From Colius striatus (Eukaryota > Chordata > Aves > Coliiformes > Coliidae), in the NCBI RefSeq assembly GCF_028858725.1, contig NC_084763.1:2728001-2792000 (forward strand): DNA of 64,000 bases. The letters run 5' to 3'. The notes beneath the pieces are model-generated. The model saw nothing but the letters and a program-made list of their open reading frames with translations, did not search any database and was not told the DNA's origin. Positions 38,247 to 49,205 of the stretch are shown one piece after another. The position numbers were made by a program, and so were the translations under genes. Every line of letters starts with the position of its first letter. Within the stretch, counting starts at the first letter, position 1.

Positions 38247-40711
38247 CGTAAACATACGGCATTTGCAGCTTGCCTCCTCTACTGCTGTCTCCTTCCTAAA
38301 GGACATTCCTAAGTATGGAAAACAACAGGTATAGCTATAGAAGAATAACCCCCTCCATCAGGCATAAGTCAAGCAAGCTTGGGGCCACTGAGTTTGCTTT
38401 TGTTCATTCAGTGAGAGCGGAGTTTGGGCTTCAGTTTCTTTGCTGTTGCCACGTCTCATCAACCTCAGAGGTGCTGAGGAACACTCAGGGTCATCCACAC
38501 GAAACATAAAGCAGTGCCAGGTTGGAACAGCTTGTGCCAATGATTTCAACTGGTTGCTTCTTCTATTTCTCTGAACAATCACTTCTCTTCACCCTTCCTA
38601 CTCTCATTTTCCTTTGTCCCTGAATGCAAATGAAAAGAGCAAAGGAAACCCAAAGAAAATGAGCAAGTGCACTGCCTCTCATTCTGCTGCAGCCCCCTGC
38701 CTGACCTGCAGCTGCTGCCTGGCTCTGTGACTTTTGAACAAAAGCAGGTTTAGCACCCTTGCTATTATTAGCACCTCATCACAGAAAGACATCAGAGCAA
38801 TCAGAGAGAAGACATGAGAGCAGGTGGGAGGGGAGATGTGGAATGGGGAAAACTGTGCCAGGGAACTGTGTGCTCATTTTCTGATGGCCAGCCAGTTGTT
38901 TTCCTAACCTGCAAGAAGGAAGAAGCACTAATAACATTCTCTGTAGTACTAATTGCATGTTATCTGGCTGCAGTTCCTCTGTGCTCATTCAAGGTGGACA
39001 ATGTGTTTTATCATGATGAGTGTTGTTAGGGGTGTAATCTTCTCCATCCTGCCAGTTTAAGGAAAGATGTTTGTGGGAGAGAAAAGAGGAAGCACATTGT
39101 CCTCCTAAGCACAACAGCCTCACTCCCTCTTCTGTGAAGCTCACATCCAAGTCATTTCCACTCCTGATAGCATGGGGCTATCTGCTGAATTGTCAGTTTA
39201 TATGACAAAACGTGGAGCTGGGATAAACCCTGTAACAGCCATCTAGTCAAAGGTCAGGACTGAGCTCTCAAAAGCTGAAGGGAGAAGAAGGAAAAAAAGC
39301 TGTTAGGTTGATAAACCCATAAGGCATATAGTGAGCAAGAATCACTCTATGATTTAAACAGCTCATTAACTGACACAGCATAGATACTAACAGGCCTGGC
39401 AAACTCTAGGAGGAAATTGTCAGGTCATTGTCACAGCTTTATCAAAAGGTACTGCCAGGCTCTTCCCAATTAGAACCATGACTAATCCTTGCTAATTCTA
39501 AAGGAAAGTTTTCCAAAATGAGATGATATCACACAAAGTCCAAAAATGAAAACTTAAGGGGGAAAAAAATAACAAGAAACCAACCAAACCACCCCACAAC
39601 CTACTGCTCAGCATCAGCCTGAGGCTGTGGCTTCTCTGACATTTCCCTTTGGCAGCTGTCAGGTGTCTTCTGTAATTTCTGTCCCATGGTTCAGCTGTTT
39701 GCAGGAACGTGTGAGAAGCAACAGCAGAGAAATGCTCTGGCTAAAATAACTGTAAAGCAAAGGGAGGAGGTTTCTTTGTCTAGATCATTTGTCATCATGG
39801 TTCTTTGTGATGCCCAAGTGAACAGCAGGACCGACACAACAACAGGCATGGCACAGGAGCAGGGAACCCACTCCTGTCAGGAGAAATGCCCAAGCCAGCA
39901 GTGTTTCCCTGGCAAATGTCCATGAAAGCACAGCCTCAGGGCGTAATCACTGCTGTGGCAGAGATCCAGCCCAGCAGAGGACAAACCCGTGAGCCTGCCA
40001 GACTGGCTGGCTGCATCCGTGTGCTGTGCAGACAGATAACTGTCAGAGTAAAGAGACAGATGTGTTGGAAGCTGGCAGGTGGGACAATAGGGATAAAGGA
40101 TAAGGGTAACAAGGGTAGGAAGCCATGGTGGTGGATCCCAGGAAGAGGGAGCAGGACTATGCCATGCCATGCCAAGGAGCAAACTGAATGGTGAGGTCAG
40201 CTTTTTAGTCACACCTCACCCTGACGGGTGGCACAGGGGCACATTTCCCTGGATGAAGCTGCCATAACAAGGTGTGAAGGTCCCAGAGCTGCAGATCACC
40301 TTCTCTGCAGGTTGGGCTTTTGTGCAGCTTGGAAGTTTGGGGCTTTATTGCTTTTTAAAAAAGGGAACAAGAGGGATTCTGCTACATCTGGCAAAAAAAT
40401 CATGCGGCGCAAATTGAGATATATTTTGGGTACCTGTCTGGGTAACAGCAGAAGCTGATTTAGTCCCAGACTGCGTTTCCTTGATTTACAATGGATACAG
40501 CCTTAATCCCTTTGATTGGGCCTTTGATTTCAATACTAACAGAGGTCAGGTACTGCTTAGAATATAAGCCTCGGCTGATACACTCAGGCTGGCGTGCAAA
40601 TAGCAAGCGAGGGAAGAAGCGGTAGCAAAGCACATCAAGGTCCTGACAACATGCCAGAAAGATGATCTAGAAAGATGCTTTTAAAGTAGCTAAGCATTGG
40701 AAGGTGATGCC
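38247..40711. other. Noncoding sequence, no gene seen
   Basis: Frames up to 111 codons (minus 39877-40212), overlapping others on both strands, with no known motif. An A/C-rich tract lies at 39571-39600, and a short gccat repeat (gccatgccatgcc) near 40160. Otherwise unremarkable. Confidence 0.45.
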
Positions 40712-40860
40712 AAGAGGCACTGCACAGTCCTTGGAGGGTTTTGAGGTTTAGTGGGAAAAGGTCCCTGGGTAACCTGGTCTGACCTCAGAGCTGTCCCTGC
40801 TTTGGGCAGGAGGAGGCCACTTCAAACCTGAACTATCCTCTCCCTACCATTCTGTGCTCA
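40712..40860 (+). mobile_element. CR1 LINE, degraded 3' end
   Basis: A diverged CR1 tail: gcactgcacagtccttggag, then aacctggtctgacctcagag, ctgtccctgctttgggcagg, a damaged junction, and ctatcctctccctaccattc. The segment around ctggtctgacctcagagctg is diagnostic of one CR1 subfamily. The region that normally reads ttggactagatgacct is disrupted, and the octamer tail is nearly gone. It is likely older than the other copies in the window. Confidence 0.8.
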
Positions 40861-43800
40861 CAACACAGAAATTACAACAGAGGCAAGAGTTGGAGAATTG
40901 AGGGAAGGTAGGGGGATGCTGAAGGGAGCTGAAAGCAGGCATCAGGGCTGCTGTGTCCCAGGTTACACTGGTTAGAGCACTTTCTGGAAGCCAAACTGTC
41001 AGGAACAAACAGGACACTGCCGAATTTTCCCAGAGAGGACACACAGCCCCCTACCAGACAGCCCTGCTCCAGCAAGAGCACTCTGGAATTAGGAGAGCTA
41101 TGCTGATTTAGATTAGCTGGTTGTTCTGTGAAGGGCCTAGTGAAGGCAAGTAAGGGACAGCAGAGCAAATTCAGTAATTAAACGAGTAAATTAAAATCAC
41201 TGGGGCAAGCAGAGGAGATCCAAGAGGTGTCAAAGAGGGGAAACCAAGGCAAAAGGAACATGGAAATCTGTGATTCAATTAATAAGGGGGTCTGTAAAGG
41301 GACAGAGGAGTTGGAATGTTTCAGGAATACAAAGTAGCTCCAAGACTGCCAAAGGAAAGTTGTGGGGGAAAGGAGGAAGAGCCACTACGTACCTCTCGGG
41401 CAGCAGCCTCAGAGGAGACAGGCAAGCAAAGGACAGAGCCAGAACAGAGAAGCAGCAAGTAACAGCTGCCAACACGTGCCTTAAATCATAGGCTAACAGC
41501 AGCCAGGTCCTGCTAAGTGTCCTGAAACCTTCAGGGTACCGAGAACTTGCATTTGTCCATGATTATGGCTCACTACTTGCTATATTAAGTGCTGGGAAGG
41601 CAGAAATTGGAAGTTAAGGGATTCCTCCTAGATTTTCTCAGTGTGTTTGATACCTATTTTTAAGAGATGTTAAAAATTATGAAGGAGGTTACATTCACGT
41701 TTCCAGCCTGTGTCACACAAAGGACTCCTCAAGAAAAACCATTCTTGCACCCTTGAAAGCCTGCAAGGGTTAGTGTTTTCACAGCAGCCTGTTTACCAGC
41801 CTGGAGAACTTTGAGAACGACAATTAAAGAGTTTCAAGGCTGACTACCACTTGACCTCACTGAATCCTATGAGTTCATCACCAGAGAAATTGTTGCTCAG
41901 ATTCTGTAGGGGCAGCAGAATCCAAGCTCAGCACAACAAGCTAATCTCTAGTCGTTTTCTAGTCCAATATCAGAAGGGAGAAGCTGAGTCACAGAAACAT
42001 CTGAGGATTATAGTCACACTCAAAGCTTTTACAAGACAAGCTGAAAATTAAGCACGAGTGGGATGTTTGACTTAAGCTAAATCGTTCATCTGCTTGACCT
42101 TCCAAACACTCGTGTCATAGGAACTGGATCAGGTCAATATGATTTCCCACTTTTCTGCAGAGACCATTGATGCAACCAAGATGTTTAAATCCTTCTCTGT
42201 CAAGAGGATGATTAAAGAGATGGTATAGTGAATCAAGTGCAGATGTATCTGGGTTAGGGAGTAATCTCAGTGTTATTTTTAAAGCACTGTGAGAGATACT
42301 TGGTAAGACAGCATTTTCTTTGTGATGCACAGCTGTTAGTGACCCGACTGTTTCACAGAACGACAGAACCAAGCTGTTATCTTCAAGATGCTCACAAGCT
42401 GAGATATCTGCCTGAGCAGCTTATGCTGAAATGTGTCAAAAATAAAAATAAACATCTTGAAACATCCAAAGGAGTAGCAAGATGAATCATTTCTCTCTGT
42501 TGGGACCTACCATGGGAAGAAATATTCTGCGGTACTAAAGCATACCAAGGAATGTTTTATTGGCCCATTAATGCACAGAATAGGAGCATTGCAAAGCAGA
42601 GGGATGATACAGAGGTGAATGAATTTCAGTGATGGGTGAAATGGTCCCTCCATAGGTAATCTCTGCAGTCTTCTGGGATATTTCTGTGTGAAAGCAGGAG
42701 ATAAATATCATTAACTTTTGTTGCCTTTGCTTTCGGGAGGATGTGGTGATGTCAACTTCTCTGAGGCAGGTGAAGTCATCTTCATGCGTGTCCTGATGCC
42801 TTATTTCCATCGTGTAGGGCAAGGCCTGGCCAAGAGATGTCTGCAATGGAGCAACAAACAAACCAAAAAAGGCTGTGCTGAAACACAAACATATATAGTA
42901 ACACTGGAAATACCAGGGAAAGCTGCCTTTGTCACTCTGCTCGTGAGACGTTTTCAGTAAGTGTTGTTGAGATACACTTGGAAAGACATTTGACAGCAGC
43001 TGGTCAGGAGGATACCTTGTTTATCTACCTATCTCAGATGTTTAGGAAGTGGATGGATTGCTCCAAGGCTCTGCAAACACTAAGCAAGGCAGACATAGCA
43101 TTGGTAGTCCCAATTCCTTACACTAGGGTTTGTGCCTTCACTGGAAACTTGTAGAAATCAAGGAAAGGTGGAAAACACAACGTAACACAACATGACAATG
43201 AGATTTCACCGGGGATGCTCTTCACTAATCCACCCCAAACACATCATTGTGAATGATCAGCCAATTCTTGGGATCTTCTGACTTGTTTCTGTTAGAAAAA
43301 GAAACAGGGTAGCCAAGTATAGCTTGCATGCAATCCTTCTTCTTAGGGAACATACACAAACTTTCCTTTCCCTCAACACAATAAAGATAAACGAGAGGCC
43401 TTTTCTGTTTTCAGCACTCCAAGCTGGCTCAGTTTTCCAGCTCCCTCTCAGCACCATTGCACTGCTGCATCTCGAATGTTATCCTTCCTTTTCCTGCTGG
43501 TGGCTTCTCACTTGTTTGCATCTTCCCCACAGATAAAACCCAAAAGCGAAGCTGCTGCATTGCAACCCCAGTCCCAGCTCAGCTGCTGTTCATCCTGCTC
43601 TAAAGCTCTGTGTAATGTTCCTGCCTATGTGACTGCACGAGGCAAAAATGCTTTTTTATGGTGGTTAGCACACCCATTAACCTCTCAGATACTCAAGGTC
43701 TTTCTTTGCCTATCAGCAGCTATGCCTGCTGGTAGCCATCAGCCTCCTTAGCCTGATAGGTTCAGATGGAAGCTGCAATTTTCAGAGAGCTGGTGACCAG

Positions 43801-45405
43801 GAATTTCTGACAGTGAGCTAAACACAAAAGCAGCCTGTGGCAGAAATCCTACAGTACTTTCAGGAGCACTGAAAGCCTTTAAAGAAAGAGAGAAATCTAT
43901 TCAGTGCTGTGTTTCAGCTTCAAGAGTGTCAACTGATCACCTAAAGTGAAGAAAATGACTTGATTTTGACCTGTTCTGTTTCTTGGATGATGTGGACGTT
44001 TCTCAAAGAGGGAAACTTGCACCACCAGCATGTCAGGCAGGCTTCCTAGCAGCAGCTTTTGTAGACAGTCTTTGGGGTCAGGGTTGCTTTAAGTCCTCAC
44101 TCTCCTCAACATCAGATTTTCTTTTTTCCTGTTATTCCAAACTCAGTACAGACAATCTAAAGGTTTCTTACTGAGGAGGCCTCTTTCTGCATCACAGCTG
44201 GAAAAAGACTGTGTGGCTAATCACCATGTGTGCCTCTCACTGGATCTGGGCCAGAGGCAGAGAGAAAACTGAGTGGAGCAAAGTCTCCTGAGACTCATGG
44301 TTTACCAAAGAAGGGCTTGCTGATGCAACAGTACTAGTACTAGCAGAGCTCCACACTTGACAGTTGCCACTAAGAACCTGGGAATGACAAGAAGCAGTCA
44401 CAATTTTCCCCTTGCTTTTTCAGATGTGCAAAGAATAAAGCCCAGAGAAATTAAAAGGAGTACAAAAGTTGTGGAGAAATACAACAGAGACAGAAGAGAA
44501 AGTTGAGAGACCTTTCTGTCACTGCACTTGCTTGCTCAGTCACCTTCCTATCCATTTGTATTTTCAGCTGGGAGGCTGAAGTACAACGTTTCATGTTCAG
44601 AAACAGGGGCCTGAATGCCAAGAAGCAAAGTGACACTTCTTTGGGATTAAAAAAACCCAAACAAAAATCATAATAAATAAATCTAACAGTAACATGCATT
44701 TACCTGGTACTTTTCCTGGGGGCAGTCCCAAGGAGTGGAAACATTCAGAAGCTGCAGATAACACAGCCATGGCTGGGAGAAACCTAGAAAGCTGATCTGA
44801 ACATCTGATGAAAGCTCCTGTCTCAGATCCTTTATCTCTTTGAGGTCCTGTGCCTAGGCAGCCTTGAGTTACAGTGACTAAAGGATCAAGTCATTTGGTC
44901 AGTCTATGATGAGTAAGGCAGAACACAGACATCTGCTTCAGATCTGGAAGATCAGTAGGTGTTAGTCTAAGGTTGTGCCTCTGCCCTGGGAGTTACAGTT
45001 CCATCTGCCAAATATAAACCTGCTTTCTGATGTCCAGTGTGGGATATCGTGGGGAACACTCTATTACTCAGAAGAGGCAAATAAACTGGGCAAATCAGTA
45101 CAGCAGTGCCAGTCAAATGAACAAATGAGAGGTCATCAGGGCACTCACATCAACTGGGGACAAGCAGAAGATGTTGGTTTCTTGAGAATAACCTTCCTTA
45201 AACATCAACTTATTTATTCTCTGACCAGTTGTCTGCGGAGGCTGAGGAAGATAAAGCTTAGCTTGATCCTTTACAGATAGAAGATTTCTCACAAGAGTCA
45301 TCTTTATTAGTAAGACATGCAGAAGTGTCACAGCCCATCCCACCCAGAACACATTGGCAAATTTAGCAGCTTGCATATTTAGAAACAGGCAAAGCTGCTG
45401 CTGCT
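40861..45405. other. Noncoding sequence, no gene seen
   Basis: Frames up to 106 codons (minus 42568-42888), none recognisable. Minor structure: a 12-bp perfect palindrome agtactagtact near 44333, and an A/C tract at 44648-44668 of the aaacccaaacaa type. Confidence 0.45.
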
Positions 45406-45460
45406 GCTGCCACTGATGTAAGAAGCTGCCACTGATGTAAGAAGCTGCCACTGATGTAAG
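45406..45460. repeat. 19-bp tandem repeat, about 2.9 copies, next to a CTG run
   Basis: The unit gctgccactgatgtaagaa is present at 45406-45424 and 45425-45443, with a third partial copy at 45444-45460, no differences visible. It grows directly out of a (gct)n run at 45394-45408, so the first base pairs of each unit echo the trinucleotide. It is a likely product of replication slippage. Confidence 0.95.
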
Positions 45461-46240
45461 ACATCACTTGGTTTCATTCAGGGGGAAAGAGAGAGGGAGA
45501 AAGAGAACGTACAGGCTGCAAAACAGAACCTGTAGTCAGATAGTTCAAAAGCAGTTATTTCTTACTGGAAAGGCAAAGGAGAGTTTAATTTTACATCCAA
45601 GCCACAATAAGCTTTGTAGAGAGATAAACTGGAGTCTGATTACTTGTTGCATGCCAGGATTTGGTTTGGAAGTTTAAAAGGAAAACATCCTCTTGTACTG
45701 GTTTGTTTGTGTTTTGTAGTTTCACCAATGCCAGGGCTGCACAGACTAACTTGCTAAATAATTACTGGCTTTGCTTTTTTCTGACAAATGTGTTACACAC
45801 AGGCTTGGGTGATGCAGAAATATAAACCACACAAAGCTACCCTGCTAAGCTTTAACTCAAAGTAAGCACTCTGAACCCAAACCATGAAGCACGGCTTGGA
45901 GATAGGGCGGCAGAAAACACACAGCAGGGGAAAAGGTGCTCATGAGCATAAGAAATTTGGGTATAAACACAATTTCCAGCATTTGTAGGGAGACAGGACA
46001 TCCAACTTATCAGAAAGATCAAACATTTTCTGAATTTGGGATAAAAGCCAAAGGCAAAACAAGGAACAAGCGACCTTTAATGTAAGTTATGCCAGGGTTG
46101 TTTTTTCCTAGGGGGCTGGCTGCTCTGTGGAGCAGATTTCCTTCATGCACTTCAGATACCATTCAGCTGTTGTATGAGAACAACAAATGCTTTGTGTTTG
46201 CTGAAGAACAGGAGGGTTTCTGTTTCTGAAGGTTTTTCAG
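45461..46240. other. Noncoding spacer upstream of a candidate exon
   Basis: Unremarkable sequence with only short frames. It ends in a pyrimidine-containing stretch ending tttttcag (46233-46240), which could act as a splice acceptor for the segment that follows. Confidence 0.45.
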
Positions 46241-46517
46241 CTTCCTTGCACTGCACAATACAAAGAAGGTAGATCTAAAATGTTGCCACCTCGGTTTTTT
46301 CTGCCGCTTGTGTCACAGCACTGTCGCACTTCAGTGTCAGGGACTTTGAAATCTCCAAAGGCTGTGGAGCTGGAGCCTGCCATGGATAAAAGGCAGGAGC
46401 TTTCCTCCACCTCAGAGGTGGCAGCTGCCAGAAAAAGGCTAATAGCTTTTTGCAAGCAAAGGAAGGCCTCTGATGTTTTCCCATCTAAGAAACTAGAACT
46501 GAAGCTACCCATACTGA
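46241..46517 (+). other. Possible exon, plus strand (acceptor and GTAAGT donor)
   Basis: The frame open from 46205 to 46897 is the longest on the plus strand, with 206 codons from the ATG at 46280. Inside it a segment is bounded by tttttcag at 46233-46240 and by GTAAGT at 46518. It encodes a basic, Lys-rich peptide (for example ARKRLIAFCKQRKASD). No family is recognised. The minus strand is also open here (46237-46650, 137 codons), which weakens the coding case. It could be a lncRNA exon, a lineage-specific exon or chance. Confidence 0.2.
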
Positions 46518-46774
46518 GTAAGTGTAGGATTGCTGGGTTGGTTTTCTTCTTTTCCCTGACTTTTGTGGAAGAAATGCCCACAGCTTGGTGGCATCTGACT
46601 TCCCATTGGTTATTTATCTTGCTGTTGATGAGGGTATTTCCCGCCCCCAATGCCTGTCTTTATTCTGACCATGACTGTCTCAACAGTAGAGGCTGCAGGA
46701 GGGAACGTGTGCTTGTGATTCAGCCCCTGCAAATCACAGTGCAGCTCAAACTGCCAATTTGTGTGATTTTGCAG
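46518..46774. other. Possible intron between two candidate exons
   Basis: The segment begins GTAAGT and ends ttttgcag. If used as an intron it is 257 bp. It contains no in-frame stop relative to the surrounding plus-strand frame, so retention would also be possible. Confidence 0.15.
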
Positions 46775-46896
46775 GAGAAATGCCCTGTGAGTGACAAGAT
46801 GGGCACAAGCTCTGCCTGCAGACACCCACTGCGGGGTGAATCCTGGCAGCGGGGCAAGAAGCTTCTTCCATCGCACCAAGTGTTGGCTCTGTGGGG
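46775..46896 (+). other. Possible second exon, plus strand (ttttgcag acceptor, GG/GTAAGT donor)
   Basis: A 122-bp segment directly after ttttgcag and directly before GTAAGT (46897-46902), a strong donor. It is open in the same frame as the upstream segment. If the upstream segment is spliced at 46517, one base is left over and the reading frame of this exon shifts and stops quickly, so the pair does not make a continuous protein as drawn. That favours a noncoding transcript or unrelated signals. Confidence 0.2.
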
Positions 46897-46902
46897 GTAA
46901 GT

Positions 46903-49072
46903 TAAAGAGTCCATAGCTGTTCCCTTCTTCTAGTTTAAATAAACCAGGGTAAGTTTTCTATGCAAAGTGGAACCTAAGCCCATTAAAATTTAATCATGGG
47001 AGTGCTGGAACTGGTTTCCAGCAGTGCTCTCACTTCTTGCATTTGCTGGTGCAAAGCTGGAAAACTGGGACAGAAGCACGTGGCACATCTCGTGTCACTC
47101 ACCTGCTTCCTCCTCCCTTGCATGCTCTCAGTCACCCAAGACAGTTTTTATTGCTCTTACATTATGTTATGTCCATTTTTCTCCTTTGGCAGACTCTTTT
47201 AACAGTAGAAACCTGTAGAGCCTAGTCGGTGTTCCTCTGGCTCAGACTTGAGGTGTGGTCTCATCCAGTCTCATCTACTTTTAGGTAGCCTAAAGCTCAG
47301 CCCACTTTCTCCCACAGCTTTCAGAGGAGGAAAGCTTGAATAATTGCAAACACTATGCCTAGCTTTATGAACTAAAAATGGAAAGACTCTTACAGCTTTT
47401 ATCCTACAGTTGTGATAACAGTGATGCCCTACTGCACATCTCTCTGTTTTAATACATCGGGGCCTTTCTCCTGGGCGTGTTATCAAACCACCCAAAGATA
47501 TTACAAAGCTGGCTGCTGCTGATTCTTAATTGCTAAGGGTAAATGCTTGTCTTCAGGAAAGGACTTTAAACCAAAACATTTCTATTTCCTCAGGGCATCT
47601 CACTACACCTCAGAGCCATTCACAGTCTGGGAATGTTCTTTTTTTGGAAGCAAAATTGAACATCATCTTTGGGCTACATACCTGAAGAATTTTCCTCTCC
47701 CGCTACAAAGCACCTGTGCTTCCTTTCCTTAATGTAACTCGCTCTCTCCAGCTGAGACTGCTCCTCGTGGTTAGTCATTCAGCAGCTGGAATTGGTTCTG
47801 GTAAGGACAGAGTTTCTTTTTTGTCTTGTTTTTGTTGATTTTCGGTTCCATTAGACTTGTGAGCAGAGTGTGGGTAAAAAAGTTCTTTCTGTAACTTCTC
47901 CAGAGTAAGAGGATGTAATTTGGCTCGTCACTGGACATCTTTATCTCTTGTATAAACAGGAAAAAGTGTCCTTTGTATAAGCAGCATTTAAACAAGTGCA
48001 ATCATGCCGAGTTTCCTACATGAATGTTTATTTCTCTCTGAGATGTGAAACACATTTCTAGCAAACCAGACTCAAGTCTCGGCTTTTTCAGCCTGGCAGT
48101 TGTGTGAGAGCCTCAGTGTCTCTAAAGGGGATGTTTCCTGTGCAAATTGGTATTTATGTATTCAGAATGATGTCTAAACTGATTTTCTGAACGACTTGTG
48201 GAAGCTTGCAGGCTTTCAGGTGAGTAAACACTTCTTTGGTGGTTAACTGGATGCTTTCCCCTGCTTACCTCAATCTCTGATTGTAGACAGCAGTAACAAC
48301 ACTGCAGTAGACTGTGTAATAATAAAATGACAGGGAAGACTGAGACAACTTGTCCAGTCTGGAAAGGAAAATTATTCTAAACAGTATTGATCACTTCAAT
48401 TTTCCCTTTTTTGGATAACTTTTATCTATTTACTGTAAGTCTTAGAGGAACTGCTGCAGACATCAGACATGCAAGTATCATTTACAGAAAGTCATGCTCA
48501 GTTTTTGTTCCCCACAACCCCCTACAATAGGAACCTGCTGTGCCTGTGCTCCTCACAGTAAACAAGCGTATTGCTTTCAGTCTGGAGATAAGATGAGGGA
48601 TGTCTCCTAACCCACAGCACATCAAATCCATTCATTTCTTTTATCATTCTGTTTACTCCTGTCTCTGTTGCTTTCTCACCCACCTTTCAGTATTTTGTCC
48701 TTAGCTGGTTTCATAAGCTCACACCATACATCCCCTCTCCCAATTCAGCAACAAGTTTTGTGCTTGTACTACTCAGGGTTTTTATTCCTCTGCTGCTCTT
48801 ACAGCTTCTCTTATTATTTAGTCTTGTGGTACATGCACATCTCTTCTATTGCTTTCACAAGTTTTCATTCCCTTATCAACTTCTGCAGCTACCCTGTATC
48901 TTCTTTCCTCACTTCAGCACCAGCCTTTTCTCTTTCTTTTCTTCCCTTTTAATTCCCTCACCATTTGCTCTGGATTCTTGTCCACTGCCTTTCACTGAGC
49001 CTTCATCTCTGAGTTCCTTTGAGCCGTATTTTCTGCCTCTGGTGCATCAAACTAACACTTTGAATGGATAGA
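46903..49072. other. Noncoding sequence, no gene seen
   Basis: Short frames only (up to 103 codons at plus 48760-49071, in a pyrimidine-rich stretch rich in ctt and ttc from about 48660 to 49030). No repeat family was recognised. Confidence 0.45.
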
Positions 49073-49205
49073 AATTGTGTGGGGGGTTTGAGTTAGGTTG
49101 TTGAGGGGTTTTGTTTAGTTTGTTGTTGGTTGGTTGAGTTTGTTTGTGTGTTTTTCCTGGAGTTTGTTGGAGGATTTTTGGGAGTTTTGGTTGGGTTTTT
49201 GCTTC
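49073..49205. repeat. G/T-rich low-complexity tract
   Basis: About 130 bp made almost entirely of G and T, built from irregular ttggg, gttt and tgttg words with several G runs (one of six). It is the strand complement in composition of the A/C-rich tracts near 3.2, 4.9, 44.6 and 55.2 kb. The minus-strand frame through it encodes a Thr/Asn/Pro/Gln-rich peptide that is only a by-product. Confidence 0.85.
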
